Assembly: GCF_025994435.1 (NCBI RefSeq)
Contig: NZ_BAQK01000071.1
Location: 67,410 to 131,409, forward strand
Source of the DNA: Gluconacetobacter johannae
Lineage (GTDB): Bacteria > Pseudomonadota > Alphaproteobacteria > Acetobacterales > Acetobacteraceae
Length of the DNA stretch: 64,000 nucleotides
Direction: 5' to 3'
Part shown: positions 7,944 through 16,622 of the stretch, one piece after another
Layout of the letters: the number at the start of each line of letters is the position of its first letter
Position numbering within the stretch: the stretch's first letter is position 1
Notes under the pieces: generated by a model
Databases searched by the model: none
The model's input: only the letters and a program-made list of their open reading frames with translations
Told to the model about the DNA's origin: nothing
Translations under genes and position numbers: made by a program

Positions 7944-8263
7944 ATTTCCCCCCTCTTTCTCTTTTCGTTTCATGTTCGAAGGCCGCATCGTCCAGCCGTT
8001 CATAAATAGAACATAACGTAAACATCCGTATTCGCCCCGCCCGGATCCCGTCTGGACGCACCATAATTTAGGCGGCTGGGTCCGGAACTTGCTTGAACAG
8101 CAAAAAACAGCGGTTTTCCGCCAGAATTTCGGTGCGTTTAATTTGACGTCCCATAAAATCCCATGATATCCCATAAAAACCCGGACGACAGCCGCAGCAC
8201 GCGACGCGCACGGAGTTGACGCGCCGCGTCGCACGACATCAGCCAAGGGGGGCATCGCGTAGC
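7944..8263. other. Intergenic region between rnpB and mraZ
   Basis: 320 bases without a supported gene. It is less GC-rich than its surroundings in 7944-8180. Its recognisable content is the mraZ promoter/operator (8143-8183) and the mraZ ribosome-binding site (AAGGGGGG near 8244-8251). No clear terminator hairpin with a T-run was seen for rnpB. Confidence 0.6.
8143..8183 (+). promoter_or_regulatory. mraZ promoter overlapping a MraZ box (three TGGGA direct repeats)
   Basis: TCCCA occurs at 8149-8153, 8159-8163 and 8169-8173, an exact 10-base period. A degraded fourth copy (ACCCG) is at 8179-8183. Read on the other strand these are TGGGA-N5 repeats, the signature bound by the MraZ repressor in its own promoter. 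A TTGACG at 8143-8148 directly abuts the first repeat and could be the -35, placing the repeats over the RNA polymerase site. This implies autoregulation of the whole cluster. The -10 hexamer itself is not obvious. Confidence 0.75.
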
Positions 8264-8737
8264 GTGAGTGTGTTCCTTGGCACCCACCAGAACCGCCTCG
8301 ACGCCAAGGGGCGCGTCTCGATCCCCGCGAGCTTCCGCACCGCATTGCGCGCGCAGGCCGCCGCCGGCGAGTCCCTGGTCATCCTGCGCCCCTCGCATCA
8401 GCATCCGTGCATCGAGGCCTGGCCGCCCGCCACCTTCGCCGCCCTCAGCCAGCCGCTCGACCGGCTGGACATGTTCTCGGACGACCATGACGACATGGCC
8501 GCGGCGCTCTACGCCGACGCCTATCCCGCGGATTCGGACCGCGAGGGGCGGATCATCCTGCCCGACACGCTGAAAGAGCATGCCCGCCTGACCGACAGCG
8601 TGGCGTTCATGGGGCTGGGCCGCATCTTCCAGATCTGGGAGCCCGCCGCCGCCGAACGCCGGCGCGCCGAAGCCCGGACGCGCTCACGCCAGGTGGCGCT
8701 GCCGGCACGGGGCGGCAACGGGGGCGCTGCGCCATGA
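8264..8737 (+). CDS. mraZ: Transcriptional regulator MraZ
   Basis: 157 residues from GTG 8264. MraZ is a ring-forming DNA-binding protein that represses its own dcw operon. The characteristic start FLGTHQNRLDAKGRVSIPASFR marks the first AbrB-like SpoVT half; the second half contains DREGRIILPDTLKEHA, with GLGRIFQIWEP after it. The GTG at 8264 gives a VSVFLGTH start behind AAGGGGGG; GTG 8270 is an alternative. The C-terminus is slightly longer than usual and basic. The stop overlaps rsmH by 4 bases. Its binding site is visible upstream at 8149-8183. Confidence 0.93.
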   Translation: MSVFLGTHQNRLDAKGRVSIPASFRTALRAQAAAGESLVILRPSHQHPCIEAWPPATFAALSQPLDRLDMFSDDHDDMAAALYADAYPADSDREGRIILPDTLKEHARLTDSVAFMGLGRIFQIWEPAAAERRRAEARTRSRQVALPARGGNGGAAP

Positions 8738-9741
8738 CCGCCCTGCCCACCCCCGGCCACATCCCGGTCATGCTGTCCGAGGTGCTGGACATGCTGGCCC
8801 CCCGCGACGGCGCGACCTATCTGGACGGCACGTTCGGCGGCGGCGGCTATGCCCGCGCCATCCTGTCGGCCGCGCGCTGCACGCTGTGGGCCATCGACCG
8901 CGACCCCGCCGCCATCCGGCGGGGCGAGGCGCTGCAGGCCGAACTGCGCGCGCCGGACGGAACATCGCGCCTGCACATGGTGCAGGGCGGCTTCGGCGAG
9001 ATGCGCGACCTGCTGGCGGAGCGCGACGCGCCGATGCTGGACGGCGTCGTGCTGGACCTGGGCGTGTCGTCCTTCCAGCTGGACGAGGTCGAGCGCGGGT
9101 TCTCGTTCCGGACGGACGGGCCGCTGGACATGCGGATGGGCGACACCGGCCCGACGGCGGCCGACATCGTCAACACGATGGCGGAAGCCGACCTGGCGAA
9201 CATCATCTATGAGTATGGCGAGGAACGACGCTCGCGCCGCGTCGCCGGCGCCATCGTCGCCGCGCGCGCCGAGGCCCCGATCCTGACGACGTTCCGCCTG
9301 GCCGAGATCATCCGCTCGGTCGTGCCGGGCGACCGGTCGGGCATCGACCCCGCCACCCGGTCGTTCCAGGGCATCCGCATCCATGTGAATGACGAGCTGG
9401 GGCAGATCGTCTCGGGCCTGGACCAGGCGATGGAGATGCTGTCGCCGGGCGGCCGGCTGGTCGTCGTGTCGTTCCATTCGCTGGAAGACCGGCTGGTCAA
9501 GCGGGCGATGAACCGCGCCGCCGGCCGGCTGCCCGCCCCCTCGCGCCACGACCCCGGCGCCATGCGCGCCGGACGGGACGCGCCGGCGTTCCGGTTGCTG
9601 ACCACCAAGGCCCTGCGCCCCACCGACGCGGAATGCCGCGCCAACCCCCGCGCCCGCAGCGCACGCCTGCGCGCGATCGAACGCCTGCCGACCGCCGAAA
9701 GCCCGACTTCAGCCCCCTCGAGCACGGAACATCGCCCATGA
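8734..9741 (+). CDS. rsmH: 16S rRNA (cytosine1402-N4)-methyltransferase
   Basis: 335 residues (formerly mraW). Uses S-adenosylmethionine to methylate C1402 in the ribosomal P site. The SAM-binding motif LDGTFGGGGYARAIL lies near 29-43, followed by WAIDRD; LDLGVSSFQLDEVERGFSF is near 107-125 and VVSFHSLEDRLVKR near 247, all family hallmarks. It is the second gene of the dcw cluster and overlaps both neighbours by ATGA. No oddities were seen. Confidence 0.96.
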   Translation: MTALPTPGHIPVMLSEVLDMLAPRDGATYLDGTFGGGGYARAILSAARCTLWAIDRDPAAIRRGEALQAELRAPDGTSRLHMVQGGFGEMRDLLAERDAPMLDGVVLDLGVSSFQLDEVERGFSFRTDGPLDMRMGDTGPTAADIVNTMAEADLANIIYEYGEERRSRRVAGAIVAARAEAPILTTFRLAEIIRSVVPGDRSGIDPATRSFQGIRIHVNDELGQIVSGLDQAMEMLSPGGRLVVVSFHSLEDRLVKRAMNRAAGRLPAPSRHDPGAMRAGRDAPAFRLLTTKALRPTDAECRANPRARSARLRAIERLPTAESPTSAPSSTEHRP

Positions 9742-10559
9742 TCCGGTCCTTCACCTTCCTTTGCGCCGTGATGGCCGGCCTGTCCGGGTTGTTCCTCTAT
9801 TCCAAGAAGCACCAGACGACCCTGCTGGACCAGCAGATCTCGCACATCGTCGCCGACACCCAGCATATCCGCGAACAGACCGCGATGCTGCGCGCGGAAT
9901 GGGCGCTGCTGAACCAGCCGGACCGGCTGGGGGCGCTGTCCGCCCGTTTCCTGCCCGGCGTCCGGCCGATGGCGCCGACGCAGTTCATCCAGATGGCGTC
10001 GCTGGCCGACCGCCTGCCCGCCCCCGGATCGAAGCCGCTGCCGGTGGCCAACCCGCGCGCGACGATGGGCGCGACCCTGGCGGCGGCGACGCCGGCGCAT
10101 CAGCCGGCCGAGGCGCCCGTACGGGTGGCCGCGACGCCGCCCGCGCCGCATGCGCCGGCCGCCGAGCCCGTCCGCGTGGCCGCCGCCGCGCGTCCGGCCC
10201 GGCCCGAGCGCCCGGTCATGATGGCCGAGGCCGCGTCGTCCCCGGTGCAGGAGGTCGCGTTGCGCCCCGCGCCCCATCCGGCCCGGCCCGCCGCCATTTC
10301 GCCCGATTTGACGCATAACAGCGACCACCGTGCCGCCCTTACCGTTGCCCGTGCCCAGCGCCCCGTGCTACCGCCTGCCGCCGCCCCGGTCACCCGGATG
10401 GCGGCCTATCATCCGCATCCGGCGCCGATCGCCGTGGCGGCCTGGCGACCGGCCGCCCCCCCGGCCCCGTATCAGGAGGCAAGGGGGTATGGCATGGGGT
10501 CCTCGCTGGGCTTCACTCGTTCAGGCGCCCTTCCACCCCCCGTTCCCGTCAGCAACTGA
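9738..10559 (+). CDS. ftsL: FtsL-like cell-division protein with long Pro/Ala-rich tail
   Basis: 273 residues, more than twice the usual FtsL length. A short N-terminus and one membrane helix (about 4-20) are followed by a heptad-like coiled-coil stretch (about 25-65) and LNQPDRLGALSARFLPG, typical of the FtsL periplasmic domain. From about 95 onward the protein is an Ala/Pro/Val-rich low-complexity extension. Assignment rests on position between rsmH and ftsI plus topology, as FtsL sequences are poorly conserved. In the divisome FtsL works with FtsB/FtsQ to activate FtsWI. It overlaps rsmH by ATGA and is 27 bases from ftsI. Confidence 0.82.
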   Translation: MIRSFTFLCAVMAGLSGLFLYSKKHQTTLLDQQISHIVADTQHIREQTAMLRAEWALLNQPDRLGALSARFLPGVRPMAPTQFIQMASLADRLPAPGSKPLPVANPRATMGATLAAATPAHQPAEAPVRVAATPPAPHAPAAEPVRVAAAARPARPERPVMMAEAASSPVQEVALRPAPHPARPAAISPDLTHNSDHRAALTVARAQRPVLPPAAAPVTRMAAYHPHPAPIAVAAWRPAAPPAPYQEARGYGMGSSLGFTRSGALPPPVPVSN

Positions 10560-10586
10560 TGACCTAACGCAAACCGCGCAGGCAAC

Positions 10587-12680
10587 ATGATAAACGGCCC
10601 GACCGACACACCAGACACCAGGCGGAACGGGCCCTCCCGCCCCCCGCGGATGGACGTGCGGGTCACCGGCGACGACCTGCGTACCCGCACCGCGCGTGAG
10701 AGGACGCAGGCGCGCCTGCTGGGCGTGTCCGCCGGTTTCTGCGTGCTGTTCGGCGCCGTGGCGCTGAAGCTGGCGGTCGCCACCGTCCTCATGCCGATGG
10801 CGCCCGAACGGCGGCAGATCGCCCCGCAGGTCCCCGACATCCCCAAAAGCGACCCCAAGGGCATGATGGCGGGCGATTTCGCGCTGCCGCAGGTCCATCG
10901 CGCCTCGATCGTCGATCGCAACGGGCAGGTCCTGGCCATTTCGCTGCCGGTGGCCCAGGTCTACGCCAACCCCCAGGAAATGATCGAACCCGAGGACGCG
11001 GCCCGCAAGCTCAAGACCGTCCTGCCCGCGCTGGACGTGGCCGAGACCATCCGCCGCCTGTCCACAAAAAGGCAGTTCATCTACCTGGCGCGCGACATCA
11101 CGCCGATGCAGGAAGTCGCGATCAATAATCTGGGCATTCCCGGAATCTATTTCGAACCCGGCGAGCGGCGTCATTATCCGCTGGGCAAGGTGGCGGCCCA
11201 TATCCTGGGCGCGGTCGATATCGACGATCACGGCGTCGCCGGGGTGGAGCGTTTCCTGGACAAGCGCCTGGACGGCGACCGCACGCCGCTGCGCCTGTCG
11301 CTGGACGTGCGGATCGAGGCCGTGGTGCGCGACGAACTGGCGGCGGCCAAGGACATGTTCCAGGCCATCGGCGCCAGCGCCATCGTGATGGACGTCAACA
11401 CCGGCGAAATCGTCGCCATGGTCAGCCTGCCGGACTACGACGCCAACGATTTCGGCCGCGCCGACCCCGACGCGCGCTTCAACCGCGCCGTCACCGGCAT
11501 GTACGAGCCCGGTTCGACCTTCAAGCTCCAGACCGCCGCGATGGCCCTGCAACTGGGCGTCGCCCATATCTGGGACCGGTTTTCCAGCGTGCCCATCCAT
11601 ATCGGCCGCTTCACCATCTCGGACATGAAGTCCGACCATTTCGCGCCGTGGCTGTCGCTGACCGAGGTGATGGCCTATTCGTCCAACCCGGCAGCGGCGC
11701 ATATCGCGCTGGATGTCGGCGCCCAGCGGCAACAGGACTGGCTGCGCGCCATGGGGTTCTTCGCGCCGGTGCCGATCGAACTTCCGGAATCGGCCCATCC
11801 CATCGTTCCCGCCCTGCGGAACTGGGGCATCGCCACGGTCATGACGGTGGCGTTCGGCCATGGCGTGGCCGAGCCGCCGCTGGCGATCGTGCGCGGCACC
11901 GCCGCGACGGTGAACGGCGGCATCCTGGTCCGCCCGACCCTGCTGTCACGCGACGCGGCGCCGGCCGACGGCGCCCCGCAGGCCACCCTGGCGAGCCTCG
12001 GCACGCAGGCTGCCCCGCCGGCTGCCCCGTCGGCCGCCGCGCCGGATGCCGCCGCGGACGCCGAGCCCACGCCCGAAGGCCGCCGCGTGATCTCGCCCGA
12101 GACGTCGGCGCTGCTGCGCCGCATCCTGCGCCTGGACGTGACCAAGGGCACCGGCAAGACGGCCGAATCCCCCGGTTATTTCGTCGGCGGCAAGACCGGC
12201 ACCGCCGAGAAGATCGGCCCGCACGGCGGCTACCTGAAACATGTCAACATCGCGGCCTTTACTGGAATTTTCCCGATGAATGCACCGCATTACGCGGTCT
12301 ATGTCATGCTCGACAGCCCCAAGGCCACGCCGCAGACCCATGGCTGGACCACGGCGGCATGGAACGCCGCGCCCACCGTGTCGAAGATCGTGACGCGCAT
12401 CGGCCCGATGCTGGGCCTGTTCCCCGATACGGCCAACGCGCAGGCCGTAGACGACGCGCTGGCCATCCCGATGCAACCGGCGGTGCCGCGCGGCTATCGC
12501 GCGCTGGGGCCGGGCAACGATCCGGGCGATCCGCGCAACCAGCCGAAGCCCGAGAAGAAAGGCCGCCGCCACGGCGACCTGACGGTGGCCGACGCCCCGC
12601 CGCATGCGCGCCTGCACACCGCGGGGGCCGAGCGCCCCGCCCGCGCAACCCCGGCCGAGGCCGCGGAGTCGCGCGGATGA
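10587..12680 (+). CDS. ftsI: Division-specific transpeptidase FtsI (penicillin-binding protein 3)
   Basis: 697 residues. Cross-links septal peptidoglycan together with the glycosyltransferase FtsW. A basic cytoplasmic N-terminus, one membrane helix (about 45-68) and the PBP dimerisation region (about 95-235) precede the transpeptidase domain. Its motifs are complete: STFK (310-313, acylated Ser310), SSN (365-367) and KTGT (536-539). An Ala/Pro-rich insertion of about 40 residues (456-497) splits the transpeptidase domain. The C-terminal tail (about 640-697) is also low-complexity and longer than in E. coli. It overlaps murE by 4 bases. Confidence 0.95.
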   Translation: MINGPTDTPDTRRNGPSRPPRMDVRVTGDDLRTRTARERTQARLLGVSAGFCVLFGAVALKLAVATVLMPMAPERRQIAPQVPDIPKSDPKGMMAGDFALPQVHRASIVDRNGQVLAISLPVAQVYANPQEMIEPEDAARKLKTVLPALDVAETIRRLSTKRQFIYLARDITPMQEVAINNLGIPGIYFEPGERRHYPLGKVAAHILGAVDIDDHGVAGVERFLDKRLDGDRTPLRLSLDVRIEAVVRDELAAAKDMFQAIGASAIVMDVNTGEIVAMVSLPDYDANDFGRADPDARFNRAVTGMYEPGSTFKLQTAAMALQLGVAHIWDRFSSVPIHIGRFTISDMKSDHFAPWLSLTEVMAYSSNPAAAHIALDVGAQRQQDWLRAMGFFAPVPIELPESAHPIVPALRNWGIATVMTVAFGHGVAEPPLAIVRGTAATVNGGILVRPTLLSRDAAPADGAPQATLASLGTQAAPPAAPSAAAPDAAADAEPTPEGRRVISPETSALLRRILRLDVTKGTGKTAESPGYFVGGKTGTAEKIGPHGGYLKHVNIAAFTGIFPMNAPHYAVYVMLDSPKATPQTHGWTTAAWNAAPTVSKIVTRIGPMLGLFPDTANAQAVDDALAIPMQPAVPRGYRALGPGNDPGDPRNQPKPEKKGRRHGDLTVADAPPHARLHTAGAERPARATPAEAAESRG

Positions 12681-14158
12681 CCCGTCTGCTGCGGTTGCTG
12701 GCCGATTCGGGCCTGTCCAGTGCGGCCCCGGCCGGCGTGGCCGACCTGGCGATTGCGGGCGTCACCGCCGACAGCCGCCGCGTCGGGCCGGGCACGCTGT
12801 TCGTCGCCATTCCCGGCACCCGCACCGACGGGCGCGCCTTCATCCCCGCGGCCGTCGCCGCCGGGGCCGCCGCGATCGTCGCCCCGCACGACACCGTCTG
12901 GCCGACGGACGTGCCGGCCCGCCCCCTGGTCCGGGTGGACGACCCGCGCCAGGCCCTGGCGCGGCTGGCGGCGTCGTTCGCCGGGGCGCAGCCGGCGCAT
13001 GTCGTCGCCGTCACCGGCACCAACGGCAAGACCAGCACCGTCGATTTCCTGCGCCAGATCTGGACGCAGCAGGCGCGCCAGGCCGCCAGCATCGGCACGC
13101 TGGGCCTGATCGCCGGGATTCCCCTGCCCGATTGCGGCCCGGCGCTGACCACGCCGGACAGTGTCGGGCTGGCCACCGCCCTGGCTGCGATGGCGCAGGG
13201 CGGCGTCACCGACGTCGCGATCGAGGCCTCGTCGCACGGGCTGGAACAGTGTCGCCTGGACGGGCTGCGCCTGGCGGCCGCCGGCTTCACCAACCTGACG
13301 CGCGACCATCTGGACTATCACGGCACGCTGGCGGCCTACCGCACGGCCAAGCTGCGCCTGTTCGACACGCTGCTGCCCGAAGGCGCGCTGGCCGCCGCCA
13401 ACGCGGACATGGACGGCGCGACCCTGGACGCACTGCGCGACATCGCCACCCGCCGCCGGCTGGAGCTGCGCCTGGTCGGCGAAGCCGGCGATGCGATCCG
13501 CCTGCTCGACAGCACCCCCCTGCCGGAAGGCCAGCGCCTGCGGGTCGCGGTGGGCGGTCGTGCGCGCGACATCGTCCTGGCCCTGCCCGGCCGGTTCCAG
13601 GCCGACAACGTGCTGCTGGCCGCCGCCCTGGCCGCGCCGGGGGCCGAGGGGCTGGCGCGCGCGATGGATGCGCTGCCGGCCCTGACCGGCGTGCGCGGCC
13701 GGATGGAGCGCGCCGTCCTGCTGCCGAACGGGGCGGCCGCCTATGTCGATTACGCCCACACGCCGGATGCGCTGGCGCGGCTGCTGGACGCGCTGCGGCC
13801 GCACGCGACGGGCCGGCTGATCGCCGTCTTCGGCGCCGGCGGGGACCGCGATCGCGGCAAGCGCCCCCTGATGGGCCAGGAAGCGACGCGCCGCGCCGAC
13901 ATCGCCATCGTGACCGACGACAACCCCCGCACCGAAGACCCGGCCTCCATCCGAGGCGAGGTCCTGGCCGGCGCGCCCGGCGCCCTGGACATCGGCGACC
14001 GCGCCCGCGCCATCGCCGAGGGCCTGTCCATGCTGCGCGCCGGCGACGTGCTGGTGGTCGCCGGCAAGGGGCACGAACAGGGCCAGACCATCGGGGCCAC
14101 GACCCTGCCGTTCGACGACGTGTCGGTCATCCGCCGGCTGGCGGGCGCGCCGGCATGA
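12677..14158 (+). CDS. murE: UDP-MurNAc-L-Ala-D-Glu:meso-diaminopimelate ligase
   Basis: 493 residues. Adds the third stem-peptide residue in the cytoplasm, using ATP. The P-loop GTNGKTS is at 114-120. The DNPRTE motif at 415-420 is the one that recognises meso-diaminopimelate rather than lysine, so the peptidoglycan is predicted to be of the DAP type. The Mur ligase N-terminal, central and C-terminal domains are in the normal order. ATG 12677 overlaps the ftsI stop and the gene's own stop overlaps murF. Confidence 0.96.
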   Translation: MTRLLRLLADSGLSSAAPAGVADLAIAGVTADSRRVGPGTLFVAIPGTRTDGRAFIPAAVAAGAAAIVAPHDTVWPTDVPARPLVRVDDPRQALARLAASFAGAQPAHVVAVTGTNGKTSTVDFLRQIWTQQARQAASIGTLGLIAGIPLPDCGPALTTPDSVGLATALAAMAQGGVTDVAIEASSHGLEQCRLDGLRLAAAGFTNLTRDHLDYHGTLAAYRTAKLRLFDTLLPEGALAAANADMDGATLDALRDIATRRRLELRLVGEAGDAIRLLDSTPLPEGQRLRVAVGGRARDIVLALPGRFQADNVLLAAALAAPGAEGLARAMDALPALTGVRGRMERAVLLPNGAAAYVDYAHTPDALARLLDALRPHATGRLIAVFGAGGDRDRGKRPLMGQEATRRADIAIVTDDNPRTEDPASIRGEVLAGAPGALDIGDRARAIAEGLSMLRAGDVLVVAGKGHEQGQTIGATTLPFDDVSVIRRLAGAPA

Positions 14159-15531
14159 CCGTCTTGTGGACCCGCGATACGTTGCAGGCCGCGACAGGCG
14201 GCACGTTCGCAGGCGACGGCCCCGTCGCCGTAACCGGGGTGTCGATCGACACCCGCACCCTGGCGCCGGGCGACCTGTTCATCGCCCTGGTCGGCGAGGC
14301 CGGCGACGGCCACGCCCATGTCCGCGCGGCGCTGGACAAGGGGGCCGCCGCCGCGCTGGTGCATGCCGCGACCGGCATCGACGATCCGCGCCTGCTGCGC
14401 GTCGCCGACACGATGACCGCCCTGCACGACCTGGGCCGCTTTGCCCGCGCACGCTTCGGCGGGCGCATGGTCGCCGTCACCGGCAGCGTGGGCAAGACCA
14501 CGACCAAGGACATGCTGCGCCTGGCGCTGGCGGCCATCGGCCCGACCCATGGCGCGGTCGCGTCCTACAACAACCATTGGGGCGTCCCGCTGACCCTGGC
14601 GCGGCTGCCGGCCGACGCGATGTTCTGCGTGGCCGAGGCCGGGATGAACCATCCGGGCGAAATCGCCCCGCTGGCCGCCCTGATCCGGCCCGACGTCGCG
14701 ATCGTCACCACCATCGCCGGGGCGCACCTGGGCCATATGGGCAGCCTGGACGCCATCGCGCTGGAAAAATCCGAGCTGATCGCCGCGCTGCCGCCCGGCG
14801 GCACGGCCATCGTCCCCGACGACGCGACCGGCCTGCCCGTCTTCGCCGAACGGGCGGCACGGGCCGGCGCGCGCCTGTGGACCAGCGGCGCGCAACCGGG
14901 CAGCACCGCGCACCTGTCCGGCCTGCGGCTGGCCGCCGACGGCAGCGATTTCACCGTCACCATTGGCGGACGGCCGACGCCGGTCCGCCTGAACGCGCCG
15001 GGGCGGCACCTGGCGCGCAATGCCGCGACGGCCCTGGCGGCCGTGGCCGCGCTAGGCACGGATGTCGCCCGCGCCGCCACGGCGCTGGCCGATTTCCGGC
15101 CCGGATCGGGGCGCGGCGCACTGACGCCGATCCTCGACGGCCGGGCCGCCCTGCTGGATGAAAGCTACAATGCCTCCACCCTGTCCATCCGCGCCTCGCT
15201 CGCAGTGCTGGGCCTGCTGCCCGCCGCACGGCGGGTGGCGGTGCTGGGCGACATCCGCGAACTCGGCGCCTTCGCCCGCGCCGAACATGAATCCCTCCTT
15301 CCCGCCCTCCTTGACAACGCGGACCTCGTTTTCTGCGCCGGCCCCAATATGAAATATCTGTTTGACCTGACCCCTCCCTCCCGCCGTGGCGCATGGGCGC
15401 CCGATGCGGCGACGCTCGCGCCGCTGGTGCGCGACGCGCTCGGCCAGGACGACGTCGTCCTGGTCAAGGGCAGCTTCGGCAGCCGCATGCGCGACGTCGT
15501 CGCCGTCCTTTCGGCGCGGGGCGCGGCCTGA
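14155..15531 (+). CDS. murF: UDP-MurNAc-tripeptide:D-Ala-D-Ala ligase
   Basis: 458 residues. Completes the UDP-MurNAc-pentapeptide by attaching D-Ala-D-Ala made by Ddl. The P-loop GSVGKTTT is at 110-117; NNHWGVPLTL and AEAGMNHPGEI are conserved central-domain segments, and LLDESYNAS near 334 lies in the C-terminal domain. The start overlaps the murE stop by 4 bases and the stop shares one base with the mraY start (TGATG). Confidence 0.96.
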   Translation: MTVLWTRDTLQAATGGTFAGDGPVAVTGVSIDTRTLAPGDLFIALVGEAGDGHAHVRAALDKGAAAALVHAATGIDDPRLLRVADTMTALHDLGRFARARFGGRMVAVTGSVGKTTTKDMLRLALAAIGPTHGAVASYNNHWGVPLTLARLPADAMFCVAEAGMNHPGEIAPLAALIRPDVAIVTTIAGAHLGHMGSLDAIALEKSELIAALPPGGTAIVPDDATGLPVFAERAARAGARLWTSGAQPGSTAHLSGLRLAADGSDFTVTIGGRPTPVRLNAPGRHLARNAATALAAVAALGTDVARAATALADFRPGSGRGALTPILDGRAALLDESYNASTLSIRASLAVLGLLPAARRVAVLGDIRELGAFARAEHESLLPALLDNADLVFCAGPNMKYLFDLTPPSRRGAWAPDAATLAPLVRDALGQDDVVLVKGSFGSRMRDVVAVLSARGAA

Positions 15532-16622
15532 TGCTGTACAACCTGATCCAGCATCACGCCGCGGCCCACGTCTCCATCCTGAACCTGTTCCGCTACATCA
15601 CCTTTCGCGCCGGGTCGGCGTGCCTGACGGCGCTGCTGATCGCTCTGGTGCTGGGCAACCCGCTGATCGCGCAACTGCGCCGGATCCAGCGCGAGGGCCA
15701 GCCGATCCGCGCCCTGGGGCCGGAACGGCATATCCTGGAAAAGGCCGGCACCCCCACCATGGGCGGCGTGCTGATCCTGGCCGCCCTGTTCGGCTCGACC
15801 CTGCTGTGGGCCGACCTGACGAACGGCTATGTCTGGGCGGTGCTGCTGGTCACGCTGTGCTTCGGCGCGGTGGGGTTCGCCGACGACTACCTGAAGCTGT
15901 CGCGCCGCAACACGGCGGGCGTGTCCAAGCGGATGCGCCTGGGCTGCGAATTCGCGGCGTCGCTGGTCGGCGGATTCTGGCTGCAAGGCCTGATGCCCGC
16001 CGACCTGGCCAACCATCTGGCCTTCCCGTTCATGAAGGACTGGCTGCTGCCGCTGGGCTTCGCCTTCCCGCTGTTCGCGATGATTACGATCACGGGCTTC
16101 GGCAACGCGGTCAATTTCACCGACGGGCTGGACGGGCTGGCGATCGTGCCGGTGGTGATCGCCGCCCTGGTGTTCGCGCTGATCGCCTACCTGGTCGGCA
16201 ACCACGTCTTCGCCGATTACCTGCAACTGCACGCCGTGCCGGGGACGGGGGAATTGTGCGTCTTCTGCTCGGCCCTGGTGGGGGCCGGGCTGGGCTTCCT
16301 GTGGTTCAACGCGCCGCCGGCCGCCGTGTTCATGGGCGACACCGGCTCGCTCTCGCTGGGCGGCGCGCTGGGCGCGGTGGCGGTCGCGGTGAAGCACGAG
16401 CTGGTGCTGTGCATCGTCGGCGGCCTGTTCGTGGTCGAAACCCTGTCGGTCATCATCCAGGTCTTCTGGTTCCGCCGCACCGGGCGGCGGGTGTTCCTGA
16501 TGGCGCCGCTGCACCATCATTTCGAAAAGAAGGGCTGGCAGGAACCCAAGATCGTGATCCGGTTCTGGATCGTCTCCATCGTCCTGGGGCTGTGTGGCCT
16601 GGCCACGCTGAAACTGCGATGA
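15531..16622 (+). CDS. mraY: Phospho-MurNAc-pentapeptide translocase
   Basis: 363 residues, polytopic inner-membrane enzyme with about ten helices. Transfers phospho-MurNAc-pentapeptide to undecaprenyl phosphate, giving lipid I. Conserved elements seen are GTPTMGG near 78, FADDYLK near 117, FTDGLDGLA near 201, FMGDTGSL near 266 and the HHHFEKKGW loop near 326. The ATG is read directly from the murF stop and the gene overlaps murD by 4 bases. Confidence 0.96.
   Translation: MLYNLIQHHAAAHVSILNLFRYITFRAGSACLTALLIALVLGNPLIAQLRRIQREGQPIRALGPERHILEKAGTPTMGGVLILAALFGSTLLWADLTNGYVWAVLLVTLCFGAVGFADDYLKLSRRNTAGVSKRMRLGCEFAASLVGGFWLQGLMPADLANHLAFPFMKDWLLPLGFAFPLFAMITITGFGNAVNFTDGLDGLAIVPVVIAALVFALIAYLVGNHVFADYLQLHAVPGTGELCVFCSALVGAGLGFLWFNAPPAAVFMGDTGSLSLGGALGAVAVAVKHELVLCIVGGLFVVETLSVIIQVFWFRRTGRRVFLMAPLHHHFEKKGWQEPKIVIRFWIVSIVLGLCGLATLKLR

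Noticed and set aside
15529..15533. Frameshift between murF and mraY
   Set aside because: The one-base overlap is a normal TGATG stop/start; both proteins are complete.
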